Shown piece after piece: positions 9,578 through 19,559 of a DNA stretch of 21,362 nt. How positions within the stretch are numbered: position 1 is the stretch's first letter; each line of letters starts with the position of its first letter. The notes below the pieces were generated by a model. The model was not told the DNA's origin, did no database searches, and worked only from the letters and a program-made list of their open reading frames with translations. Both the position numbers and the translations under genes were made by a program. The stretch lies in contig BFEA01000020.1 of the NCBI GenBank assembly GCA_003427395.1, positions 5,866,058 to 5,887,419 of the forward strand, written 5' to 3'. The DNA is from Chara braunii. Lineage: Eukaryota; Streptophyta; Charophyceae; Charales; Characeae.

Positions 9578-12235
9578 CACCATGGGGGTAGTCGTGGATG
9601 AGGGTTATACAACAATTGGTGCAAGTAGTGGTTCATATGAAAAAATATATATATATATATGGTAAGATTCAATATTAATGTCGATCTGATAATTGTTCTT
9701 AGTCGTGATAACTAAGTCGGTTAATACGTGACATGTATTTTTGCGTCACTGATAGTTATTTTTAATGTTAGTAAGATAAAATTTGTGAATGGTGCAATCT
9801 TTGATGAAAACAATATGAAAACAATAAGTCGTTTGATTGATTAATGTTGCACGTTGATGGTGCATGTGCTAGCTTGGCAAAATTTTTCATTAATAAGGCG
9901 TCGTCAAACAACCTCTTGTCCATTGATACTTTTTAACGCATCTCATCAATTAATAAACACAAATAGTATGGTTGATCATCAATCGTCCCTTCCTAGTAAT
10001 ATAGTAGGTTTAGTTGCTTACTCTTTTTTATCCTCTTAACTCGTAATTAATTAACCAAAATCCAATAGAAACACAACAAATCAAAAGTCGGGTTAGATTC
10101 TCAATTGCTTGAAGTCTCCAATATACATTTTTCTTACCCATTAAAACTACATACTCAATCACAAATAACGAAACAATACCTAAGTTAACACCTTATGTTA
10201 TCTCGGGCAGGACGAACGGTCACGGTTCTTGCTCTAAATCATCTCATATTAAAAAAAACAAAAATTAATTCAACTTGTTTGATTGATCTTTAAGTTACTT
10301 CCAAAGCAATGAGGATAGTTGTATCTCTCCTGTTCATACTTATGAAAGTATCATCACACATAATCATGTAATCTCAAACACATATGAGGATATATTTCGA
10401 TAATTTTTTCATGTCAAATAGACGGGTTTAATCCAACTTTTGTTTATGATATTTTTCCTCACATAAAAATAAAAACAAAACGTTTTCATTTGTTTTCCTT
10501 CTCATTAGAAGATGTAAGAGAAAAACAAAGATTCAATGAGATGAATAACTTGCACATAATGAAAAAATATGAGAAGAGCAACAAGGTATCTAACTCTTAT
10601 CATGTAGTTTCATCAAACTTAAACCTTTTTCTGATCATAGTTCATGATCGAGACAAATCAGACAATATTTATTTCTTGTACCACTTAAATCTTCAACAAT
10701 AAAATGAGATAAAAATTATAATTGACAATAAAACAAAATATGGAGGACGTTGGGAAAAACAAAAAAATAATCCTAATTCGGTGTGTGACTATCCGAAAAA
10801 AAATAAATCAGTTATCGATTTTATTGTTGCATTTCAATTTTGCGTGGTTAAAAAACATAAAAGAAATTACGAAACAAATAATTATTAAGTATTATAATAA
10901 AAATTTATTGTTAAATATTTATATATATATATTTATTTATTTGTTGTTCAAAGGTAAAACAAAGAAAAACCAATGATAATCATAATTGTCATTTTTTTTT
11001 AAAACATATATGACATTTTGTATTTTCTAATTGAAATGCATCCCATAAGATTTTTTGTTTATAGAGCATCCGATAACAAGTCATGTACAGTATGATAATC
11101 AATTATATTTGAACACTTAAAGGTCATTATTATAATCAAGTTTTTATCCCGACGAGGTTTTTAAAAAATAAGTCGATACAATGCATTGAGCCTTACTAGT
11201 TTACTCTTGTTCCTACATGTCTTTGTCATCGTTCATTGTCTCACAATACACAAATTTATTCTTTTTTTTTTCATTTTTTCCTCTTATCGTGCGCAGTCGC
11301 ATTATTATCCTCATCGATTTAACCGAGGTGTCGTTTGTCTTCAACCTCATCACCGCTCGTCCCTCATCGATAACTTAAACTCAACAATGCTTAGTAACGA
11401 AACAAACTTCATTTCTAGCACTACTATCAATAATAGTTCCAAATGAAATTCATTTAATAAAAATATCGTCAACTCCTTCCTATACCTTGCGAATTCATAT
11501 AGAAAACTCCTTACCTTACCATATCTTACTCTTTTTAATCGACACAAGTCCTCAATTTATGACTAAGAATCTACTATAATAGTCTTATTTTTTTTGCTCG
11601 CATATCCTTATATTTTTATCACAAATAATGATTTTTTTTTTCCACTTTTGCAAAAAACAATTATGAACTAGTCGTTAAAGAAAACATATCCTTCAATGTT
11701 TTATGCCTTTCCTTATACACCCAAACCCGTCAAGGATCTACCCAATGAATACCTTAATTTAAAATATATAAATAACTCACAATAAAATAATATACCTAAG
11801 TATAAGGTTTTACCTTGGAAAAGGTTCCTACCGCGACACAACACAAAAGACATACAAGTGCGTGTCAAACAAAATAAAATTATATCCATGTGTAATGAAA
11901 AACTTATACGATATCAGTTGGCCTAGCCCAATTATTACATCCCTGGATTGGTTAAATATAAACTTGGGTTCGAAAACCACTGAAAGTAGATGAGTAAAGT
12001 CCTACAATTATGAATTACATGGGTCTGGTCAGTTCAATGATTATATCTCAAGACCATCAACCTTTATTATTAAAAAAATTAATCAGACTCGCCAAGTAAA
12101 AATCACGGCTCATAAGCGGGGATGAGATATGCATAAATGAAGTAAGAGTGAATCCTTCGCTAAAACATATTTAGATACACCGCCCTATTTTTTGTCTTTT
12201 GTGCATGTGAAGTGTTGTGGAGCTAGGCCCTTATA
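9578..12235. other. AT-rich stretch without a recognisable gene
   Basis: Long AT-rich DNA with short (AT)n near 9645 and many A or T runs. Open frames reach at most about 86 codons and have the Lys, Asn, Ile and Tyr bias expected of AT-rich noise. GGGTTCGAAAACC near 11963 resembles an internal RNA polymerase III B box, but no matching A box or cloverleaf was found. No transposon ends were recognised. Confidence 0.55.
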
Positions 12236-12418
12236 CACGCCGTTTCATTTTTTTTTCTTCTGTTTTTATAATTTTCTGCCATGGCTACCACGCCAGGGGT
12301 TCTTTAGGGTATGGCTCCACTACTCATAAAATATGCACATTGATAATGAATCTACCCTTAAAACATGGAAAAATGTAACTGGCAGAAACGGAAAAAAAAA
12401 TTGAAATCAAACGACGTG
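12236..12418. repeat. Imperfect inverted repeat
   Basis: The left arm (12236-12281) reads CACGCCGTTT, a T run, then TTTCTGCCA. The right arm (12380-12418) gives the inverse with gaps: TGGCAGAAACGG, an A run, then AAACGACGTG. The outer and inner blocks match well. The T/A runs inflate the similarity between them. It may be a decayed foldback element. Confidence 0.4.
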
Positions 12419-12535
12419 CAGTTTGGTGACAAAAATAAAAAAGGTAAACATGAAATGTTGTGACACAAAAATATGGAGGTGCATATTTCCATATTTGAGG
12501 GGAAAATTCATAAAAAAATGATAAATAAATAAATT

Positions 12536-12855
12536 GTTATGGCCACAAAGACATCACACGTCTAAGGTCTCCCGCCGCTATGTACCTCTATTTGAACATG
12601 CGGTGGTGGATTCGCAAGCGTTCCAGCCAGTGCGGTCAACACATCGCCACGAACTCGGGAGGGAAGCGCATTTTTCCAATAGGGTTTAAAAAAAAAAAAA
12701 ATCGTTATGGCAGCAAAGACATCACACGTTTGAGGTCTCCCGTCGCTATATACTTATATTCGAACATATGGTGGTGGATTCGTAAGCTCTCCAGCCAGTG
12801 CAGTCCACACATCGCCACCAACCCGAGAGGGAAACGCAGCTTCCCAAGAGTGTAA
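12536..12855 (+). repeat. 168-bp tandem duplication
   Basis: The copy starting at 12536 is repeated at 12704, at roughly 85% identity, mostly with transitions and several C/T changes at CpG. The period equals 56 codons, so one plus frame (12580-12855) stays open through both copies and encodes a repeated peptide containing RWWIRK/WWWIRK and HIATN. The differences change the amino acid more often than not, so I see no sign of selection on a protein. A run of 13 A ends the first copy. Confidence 0.85.
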
Positions 12856-14351
12856 ACTTGGCCTCGTGAGAGTGTCATGTGAGATCCGTCTTACGTTTTA
12901 ATAAGAGCATAGAAAAAAAACAAATTAGGGTAATATAATAGAAGTACGTACTCATGAGAAGGATTGCTGGGGCTACTTTCAGACACGGCCAATAGGAAAT
13001 GCCCTTTTGAGAAATAAAAATGGATTAGGAGGCAAAGGCCGAAGACGAAGATGATATCGCAAGTAACCGTTAGGAGGAAGAGTTAGAAAGTCGTGCACAG
13101 AGTAGGTGGTGGAAGGTGAAGATGATCCCTCCCCATCACAAAAAAAGGAAAGAGGCACTAACTGATGAGAACAAGGTAGTGGAGGCAGACAACCGCTTAC
13201 CAAAAGAAACCAGAGTAGAAAAGAAAGACCCACTGATCGCGAGGAGAAAGGGTAGTGTTTTGCCAAGGAAGAAGGTGGGGGATAGATAAGACATACTATT
13301 AACGTCAAAATATCCATGGTGGTTGATTACATGTCGTTGAATATGAGAAATATATTTAAAATGAAAAGTCTTGCTCGTAAAAAAAAGTATGACGTGATGC
13401 ATATGGCTACCACCAGCAGGCCCAGCCCCAAGGGATAAGCAAAATCAGTATGGGGAAAACGAGGCTCGGGGGCGCTAGTGACCTAATTCTCACTTGTGTC
13501 TAATTCAATTTCATTCAATTTTATCAGGCAACAAGTAGTTGCGAGGAACACAACGATGCTTAGCCCAAGTAGTAGGTTACACCCCCCCCTCCCCCTCCAC
13601 AAGTAGAAAAACCAGGATGCATCAGTAATGGGCTAACTTAAAAAAACGGCAAGTTGCAGTAGATCCAAATCATAGTGGTTCAACGTGCTAAGTTAGGCAA
13701 GGGTGAGGGGAAGTACATCCTTCCAATCGGAATTAATCAATACCCCTCACTCGGATCTCTTAACCATAATGGGTAGAGGCGTTGGAGTACTATACATATT
13801 GTATCTCTTTGGACTTGCCAGTGGAATAGGAATCGGACCGATGCTCCCCAAATGGATAAGGAGCCACAACTGTAAGGTTCTGTTTTTGTCTGAACAAATT
13901 TTGAAAGCATGCAGTAGAAACATCAGTTTCCCTGCTAAGCTTCAACTACTTGAACTGCATGGATGGCTGCACATAAGGATCTAGCGTCTAGTCCAGGCTC
14001 CCACAAAGATGGCACTGGGGGAATGACCAATGGGGCAACTCTACAAAGTCACTCGAGGCTACCCAACCGAAGGAGGAACACTCTTGTGAGCCTTCAGGTC
14101 TTTGCAAGCCCCCAAGCACAAAGTGCAACAATTTTGCGTCAGGCTGACAAACTTATATAGATTAGTGTGTTGTCATGAGCTCCACAATGCCACCTTATAC
14201 AACGTTCTCTGACGTATCAATAATCATAACCAGAACTAGAGAAAGCATGTGTCGGGATCATGGCCCTTTGAGAGAGAGCATGAACTTGACATTTTCGTGA
14301 GTTCCCCATTTCGGTTGGAGCCCCTCTACTCCGTATTTTACTTCGTAGGGC
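12856..14351. other. Stretch without a recognisable gene
   Basis: Purine-rich around 12940-13320 on the plus strand, which opens two overlapping minus frames of about 90-110 codons with low-complexity Ser/Leu/Phe content. A C run lies near 13581. The plus frames at 13703-13984 and 13963-14160 show no motif I know. Nothing else is supported. Confidence 0.5.
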
Positions 14352-14573
14352 GTGACAATTGTTGAACACCCCATTTGGTTGTGGATGCCATTTTATTGTC
14401 CAATGGTTAGCAGAGTACCCACACATTTTGCAACCCCCATGACATCTTGTGGATGCCCTTTTATTGTCCAATGGCCAGCAGAGTACCCACACATTTTGCA
14501 ACCCCCATGGCATCCTCTGGGAATTGTCACACAGACTGGTGGTTTATCTTAGCGCTACAGTGAACACCCCATT
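14352..14573 (+). repeat. 68-bp tandem duplication bracketed by short repeats
   Basis: 14381-14448 and 14449-14516 are adjacent copies with about six differences. The pair lies between the inverted nonamers GTGACAATT (14352-14360) and AATTGTCAC (14522-14530). The 12-mer GAACACCCCATT occurs at 14364-14375 and again at 14562-14573. The period is not a multiple of three, so this is not a protein repeat. The nested arrangement suggests a small element that was duplicated internally. Confidence 0.75.
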
Positions 14574-14662
14574 AGTAAACTGCGTGCAAACAATGCGGAG
14601 TTGTTGCAGTCGATTGTAATGAGTCACTGCAATTATGTGTCTAAGTGTCACATCAGCATTGC

Positions 14663-14927
14663 AGTTAACTTATTGCGGAGTCACTGCAGTTTTTCACAAC
14701 AATTTTTGAAGTTAACTTCCTGAAGAGTCAGCGCGGTTCCTTCTGTATAATGTTGCAATGAATTGAGCAGAAAGTCAATTACTGGTTGAAGAGTTAACTC
14801 TGCTTATGTACCTGAAAGCTCGGTGTTTCACAACTACCTCAGTTGCAAGTAGTTGCACTTGGTTGTGCTCGGTCACTAGGGTGAACCGAGGGTTGAGAAA
14901 CCAATCGATTGAGGATTGTAGTTAACT
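14663..14927. repeat. Cluster of four AGTTAACT palindromes
   Basis: The perfect 8-bp palindrome AGTTAACT occurs at 14663-14670, 14710-14717, 14792-14799 and 14920-14927. Nearby copies of GAGTCACTGCA (about 14622 and 14677) and several GTTGCA/TGCAGT words give the segment a repetitive texture. The cluster may be a decayed array or a group of binding sites. No gene next to it supports a regulatory role. Confidence 0.5.
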
Positions 14928-15134
14928 TGATACAGTGAACTGCAACTAAAAAAACTTGGTTTTGTAAACCTAACTTGGTTGCAATTATCTGCTGCTGACT
15001 GCGTACAAGAGTTAGGATGAGTCATACCTTTCTGTAATCCGAACTTCCACGAGGTTTGGTTGCAAGGGTCAGGGTCCCTCGACAACACCCAAGACCTATA
15101 TGCGACCGACCTCGGCCCGTATTTTGAACTGGGC

Positions 15135-15624
15135 TCATAGAAGATCCTTATCAACAATGACCTTGTCTAACTTCGTCTCCAAAAGAACCAAGTAAGACAT
15201 CATGTTCTGAATGAAAGTCGCAATGTCACTTCCTTATTCCAGTTGTACTTTGCTTCGGATTTCATTTATTTTTCTTTCTTTTTCTTCTTTCTTATTTCTT
15301 TGTTGTTCTATGTCTTCCTTCTTCCTCTTCTATGCCTGCAATGCTTCTTCCAGCTATCTGATATTCTAGTCGACAACATTCTCATTTAATTATTATTTAT
15401 TTTCCCCGTTTGTTTCTCCTTCCTTCTTTTTGTCTTCTTCTCGGATATTCCTAGTAAGCATTTTAGCGACAAATTGGTTCAGACTTTGATGGACCCTGGC
15501 TAAGACAAGGTTCATTTCCCCTGCCACGTGAAAGAGATCAATTGGCGTCGCAGTTTGGTCCAACTACTCCTCGAAATTGCGTAGGTCGAACTGGCTCCGG
15601 GCCTTTACTTGCCCTCGTGTACAC
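15135..15624 (-). pseudogene. Broken minus-strand coding remnant with coiled-coil region
   Basis: Read on the minus strand from 15624, one frame runs about 70 codons with natural-looking composition and one stop. It includes the stretch TPIDLFHVAGEMNLVLARVH. The stop is a TAG at 15564-15566. After a break near 15400, a second frame reads LEEALQA, then a strongly charged K/E/R/Q stretch of about 30 residues, then IATFIQNMMSYLVLLETKLD. TAG and TAA interrupt it, and a TGA ends it at 15135-15137. The charged stretch followed by heptad-like leucines suggests a coiled coil. Such segments occur in retrotransposon gag proteins, but I cannot name the family. It lies opposite in strand to the pol remnant downstream, so it probably belongs to a different element. 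Composition alone could explain part of the signal, because the plus strand is pyrimidine-rich at 15260-15440. Confidence 0.4.
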
Positions 15625-16989
15625 AATTTTCATCTGCGTACAACGTTAGTGAGACATGATAGAAAAACAAGTGAATGTATTTCGTCAAAAGAGAGCCGTA
15701 AACTGCTCCATAAGAAAGTCATCATTGGAGTTACAACGCAATCAAACTATAAAATTATTTGTTTTATGGTCTCGTCGAAAATTAAGAACAACAAAAATAA
15801 AATCCAATAAAATATCAATGTCATAATCTACTTATTTCTTTGCAATGTGCTTTGCTGATTGTGATACTGACTACCAATGTGTGTGCGTGTTCCTTTTGGC
15901 CGAGCGATCAAGAATCATCAAAAGATAGTCCCTAGACCAGACAACACCAGAAACCCGCACAGGTAACTTAACACCAACATCAATCAATACATCAACAGGG
16001 TAAGTTTAACTAGAGACTATTTTGACGATTATCCCCTTGCGGGATCCAGCCAGCGAGTGCCGCATGGATATGAGTATTTTTTCAAACATATGGTTACAAC
16101 CACTCTGCAAGAGTCACGTCAGCGGTCTATCAGAGATATGTCTTCAACCTTGTATTGCACGGTCGTCTTCAATCGAGCAGCAAATCGGAGAGATGAGGTG
16201 AGTTCGGTCTGATGCAAAATTGTAATGAACCCATGTCGCAGATAACAATGTCGTGCAATGTCGTGAGATAATAAATCCAACAAGTCCACCAATTTGAAGT
16301 CATTCAAGTACATGATTCCTCATTCCCATGTGTAAAGGCTCAAAATCCATAGTACCCAGAAAAAGGGAGGAGAGGATAACAGACAATTTGAAGGAGAAGT
16401 GTGACACAACAAACAAGTCTCTCTTCTACAACGGTGTTCACAATTGATATTTGGAAACCTCGTGTGTATAAGTGCGAGTATGCATTCTTTGGGACATCCG
16501 TTAAATTGGACCCATATAGAGAACGATAATTTGTATGGGCAGGGAACATCTTCAGGGGGCGACTATTTATGGCCTAAGATGGTATTGGATAATCCTTTAG
16601 GGTTATTTCTGATTTTTAGGATTCCTTCAGGACCTGCTTTGGCCTTGCGTTGATTTTTGGTCTCGTTAGGAACTTTTATGGACTTATTGGTTCCTCTACT
16701 TATTTTGGTCTTGAGGTCTACGGATGGGATGCGGCCGAGGCTAGGAAAATGAAATTAAGTTACAAACTGGTTAAACCATCAATCTATCCGTCAACCGGAA
16801 TCGGAAGAGGGTTGTCAATCACTTGGAAAAGGGGGGGGGGGGGAATGAAAGCAAATGTAAAAACAAAATTGAGAATTTCAGGCCAAAACAATCGAGCCGA
16901 CTTAAACCACCAGTCCCCACAACGTTAAAAAATCGGGGGGACTGGTAGCACATGGTAACAAGGGCTACCGGTAGGACCGTGTGGAGGAC
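15625..16989. other. Stretch without a recognisable gene
   Basis: Several short frames on both strands, none with a motif. TTGGCCGAGCGATCAAG near 15896 resembles the 5' part of a leucine or serine tRNA (A-box region), but no B box follows at a suitable distance. A run of ten or more G lies near 16832. The longest plus frame (16650-16928) is not recognisable. Confidence 0.5.
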
Positions 16990-17830
16990 CGGCTTAGTGG
17001 CAAAAATGGAAATTGCGTTGAATCACTGCCGTGATTTATTTCGCCGTCAAACACAATTATTTTTCATGTTTTTGATATTTTTTCCTTAAAAGATCACGAC
17101 CAAATCTATTTTGACAACAATTTTTAGAAGTTGTTTTGCCTTGGTCTGAGCGCAATAAATCACTAACGCTAGGGCACTTTTCCGTTGGCCCATAGGGCTA
17201 TAGGTGGCGGAGTGACAAAAATGGAAAATGCTCCGATTCAGCGCAACAATTATTTTTTCATTTCTTTTTATATTTTTTCTGAAAAGATCTCGACCTAATC
17301 TACCGGATCCCAAATTTTCATATTTTTCTGTGCATCCGTCATTATTTATTACTAGTAGCATGGCGAGGTTAGTCGAGCGAAGCGCGAAGTTACATGGTGC
17401 CCACAATTTTTTATTATCATTTTTTTAATGTAAAGGGAAAAAAAAAAAACAATACCATTCCAAAGAGGAGGGATGGTGCTCTACTACTTTCGACTGTGTT
17501 GAAAGAGAGTGAATATTCCAGTAGGACCTGAAAAGATGCACATGCATGATTTACATCTTTATGCATGTCGACATATGTGGAACAAGACCCGTAATGTCGT
17601 GACGCCCATAATTTATTTATTTGTGATGAAAGAAAAACTTAACGTACCGTTTGTAAGAGAAAGGGCGTCGCTCCACTATGCAGAACTGTGTTGAAAGATA
17701 ACAAATTTTCTTGTAAAACATGGAAAGATGTACTGCTATGATTTTTATCTTTTAAGCACGTCCGAAGTAGTGGATCAAGGCCCGAAATACCATTGCGCCG
17801 CGGTAGCTTAGACTAAGAAAGGAAAATGAA
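16990..17830 (+). repeat. Degenerate tandem array, unit about 193-250 bp
   Basis: The landmark GAAAAGATNNNC recurs at about 17088, 17282, 17531 and 17723, at steps of 194, 249 and 192 bp, each followed by an ATCTT/TTTTATC-like stretch. The last two units share longer matches. ACTGTGTTGAAAGA occurs near 17494 and 17685, and a G-A-C-G-C-C-C-A-T-AA-like motif occurs near 17397 and 17600. Divergence is high. The array ends just before the pol remnant begins. Confidence 0.6.
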
Positions 17831-17894
17831 TCTATAAAGGAAAACAGTAAAATAAAAAAAAAGAAACCATCACCCCACATTGTGCTACCATTAG

Positions 17895-18135
17895 GTCAAC
17901 AGTGGATTGCAAAAGTCAGCCCAAAGTTTTGACGCCGAGGGGAGTGGTGGTTGAAGACCCATAATAACTTTAAATGCGCGATCATTCATGAGGATTGTGA
18001 ACTATTGCAAAAAAATCATTGAACAGTGCTCCATTATTGTTGCATCACTCATAAAGCTGACCAAGTAGGATATTCTCACTTCATGGACTGAGAAATGTCG
18101 AGAGGCCTTTCAAGCTCTCAAAACTGCCTCACTAA
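17895..18135 (+). pseudogene. Reverse transcriptase C-terminal (thumb) remnant
   Basis: Frame beginning near 17979 reads ARSFMRIVNYCKKII, corresponding to the family's LRSFLGL-NYYRKFI motif. It continues through ASLIKLTK, a TAG stop, and TSWTEKCREAFQALKTASLT, matching the conserved PLTKLTK...WT..C..AF..LK segment just before RNase H. Upstream, 17895-17978 is weakly readable in shifted frames. A frameshift near 18135 moves the homology into the next frame. The palm and fingers domains are absent. Confidence 0.85.
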
Positions 18136-18690
18136 CTATCCTATTCTAAAGATTGTCGACCCAACATTGCCATTTGTGTTGACAACAAACGCCAGTCAAC
18201 AGGGGATAAAAGCAGTATTGCGGCGAAGTGACGGGTATGGGCTTAAGTCAGTGCGGCACCTCTCCAAGTGCATGTCATCAAAGGGAGTCGAGACTACCTG
18301 CTATGAGAGGGATCTTTATTCCTTGTACTATGCTCTTCGAACACGCAAACACTATTCCATGGGAAGATTCTTTAAAGCACCAGTACATGCCAGCTCTCCG
18401 CCATGGGCCCTTTTCGAAGGCCACCCACCCCCAATTCATTTTATCCACGGCGCTCGGCCTCCTAAATTTTAGGAGAGGCTCAAAACAGGTTCCCCATTTG
18501 CCTGGGGGCATGTACTGGTGGTTTAACATATATTATAATCACTAGAAACTACAATGGCTGGTTGAAGACGCAATCCAAACTTTCGGGTAAGCTTGTGAGG
18601 TGGTCAACTATGTATGAAGACCTTTACGTTGAAGTATAAGAAAGGCAGGTACAATTAGGTGGATGATGCATTATCTCAACGACAGTAATA
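18136..18690 (+). pseudogene. RNase H domain remnant, split by a miniature element
   Basis: From 18136 the frame reads YPILKIVDPTLPFVLTTNAS, then LSKCMSS, then YERDLYSLYYALRTRKHY and MGRFF: the N-terminal two thirds of a Ty3 RNase H. The first catalytic Asp of the usual TDAS motif is Asn (codon 18188-18190). The Glu of YERDL is present. After the insertion at 18376-18521 the domain resumes as YYNH, where the family has an Asp before His, followed by a stop. It then runs LKTQSKLSGKLVRWSTMYE, frameshifts to FTLKYKKGRYN, and ends at VDDALSQR (18659-18685). Two of the four metal-binding acidic residues are therefore lost. Confidence 0.9.
18376..18521. mobile_element. 146-bp miniature inverted-repeat element inside RNase H
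   Basis: The ends are inverted: GCACCAGTACATGCC starting at 18377 and the complement of CCACCAGTACATGCC ending at 18521 (13 bp perfect, 18379-18391/18507-18519). TTTAA flanks both sides (18371-18375 and 18522-18526), a likely target duplication. The true duplication may be shorter (TTA/TAA or TTAA), because the ends continue with A/T. Protein homology stops exactly at the left border and resumes in the same frame at the right border, so the element arrived after the pol gene existed. It has no coding capacity. A 3-bp TTA or TAA duplication would fit the PIF/Harbinger superfamily, but I cannot settle that. Confidence 0.85.
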
Positions 18691-18990
18691 TTTTGTAGCA
18701 ATCGTGTCTCAAACGGAAGTGGGCGATGAGCTGGTTGACAAGAACGCATCAGCATACTCTAAAGACGTTGTCCATAGCTAAATAATTGCCGATGCGAAAG
18801 ACGACCTCGATCATGTTCCCAGTTAAACTATCCAAGGGAGGTTTGCGACCCTTGAACCAGTTCTATTGACCCACAACGAGAAACGATGTCGTAAAGTTTC
18901 TGAAGACTTGCACCATCTATCAGTGGTCGAAGGGAAGAGCGCAAAGACCATGCGCCCTTCCGAAGCCACTTCCAATCCCTGAGAGTGCAG
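18691..18990 (+). pseudogene. Linker and integrase N-terminal remnant
   Basis: A frame from 18698 reads AIVSQTEVGDELVDK and ASAYSKDVV, the linker usual between RNase H and integrase. After stops and shifts, TCTIYQWSKGRAQRP starts at 18906 and runs to LPKPLPIPE (ending near 18983), the conserved end of the integrase zinc-binding region and entry to its core. Only the second half of the HHCC zinc motif is visible, with one Cys replaced by Tyr. The segment is shorter than in intact elements, so about 40 codons seem deleted. Confidence 0.8.
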
Positions 18991-19325
18991 GAAAATCATC
19001 TCCATGGACTTCATAGGAAACTTGACATCGTTCATCTTTTCACTAATAAATCATAACAACTGGACATTGGATTTTGGATTTCACTTGGGAATCGTCAATG
19101 TTAAAGCCATTGATCACAAGTGAATTATGACAAAATCTGCTAAAGTTCGCGAACACCAAACGCAATATCAGGTCCACCACCAAGGGAGTGTTCACCAAAC
19201 AGAGCAAATGAACAGGTCCTGTCCATAGAACAGGTCCTGCAACATCTAATACGACCCAACAAGATTGAACCTAAATTTGCCAAAGGTAGTAGATGTCTTC
19301 AACAACTCTTACCCGTCGGAGATGG
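18991..19325 (+). pseudogene. Integrase catalytic core remnant with internal deletion
   Basis: SMDFIGNL at 19001-19024 contains the first catalytic Asp of the DDE triad. The following stretch up to about 19130 is weakly readable. The segment holding the second Asp is missing: the distance to the later motifs is roughly half of normal. Near 19228 EQVLQHLIRPNK matches the late core, and DVFNNSY (about 19295-19317) matches the EFAYNNSY motif near its end. The homology stops abruptly there and resumes at 19560. Confidence 0.8.
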
Positions 19326-19559
19326 AGCAAGAAAGAGAGGGGGAGCCAAGGACCCCCAACCCCACACCCCACCCCACCCCACCCCTAGCCTTTACCACAA
19401 GCCTTCCCCAAACGAACCAGGGGCTTGGCACTGAGCCGAGGATGTGGCTTAGGCGGAGGTGAATTGCGAGGGAGCTTGGGGTTGTGGTGGCCACCGACAC
19501 CCAGAACCTCCAATCGCCCCACCCCCAACCTGCCCCGCGTACACCCTGCAACCACGCGT
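19319..19559. other. C-rich foreign segment inside the integrase region
   Basis: Integrase homology breaks after the NNSY motif and resumes at 19560. The intervening 240 bp are rich in C on the plus strand, with an imperfect (CCCCA)n run at 19354-19386 and a second C-rich part near 19516-19540. No terminal inverted repeat or clear target duplication is visible. It may be filler DNA, a microsatellite expansion or an unidentified insertion. Confidence 0.6.

Noticed and set aside
12580-12855. Small protein with two Trp-rich repeats
   Set aside because: The frame is kept only because the duplication period is a multiple of three. Changes between copies are mostly replacements.
13703-14160. Two overlapping plus-strand frames as a gene
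   Set aside because: No recognisable motif, no codon-position pattern I can see, and no supporting neighbour.
14217-14513. Minus-strand frame with repeated Cys-Gly-Tyr peptides
   Set aside because: It covers the 68-bp duplication, whose period changes the frame between copies, so the peptide repeat is coincidental.
15896-15960. tRNA or SINE start (A-box-like GGCCGAGCGATCAAG)
   Set aside because: No B box at the expected distance and no cloverleaf.
17040-17830. Missing reverse transcriptase palm upstream of the pol remnant
   Set aside because: No YxDD-like motif in any plus frame. This stretch is the degenerate tandem array.
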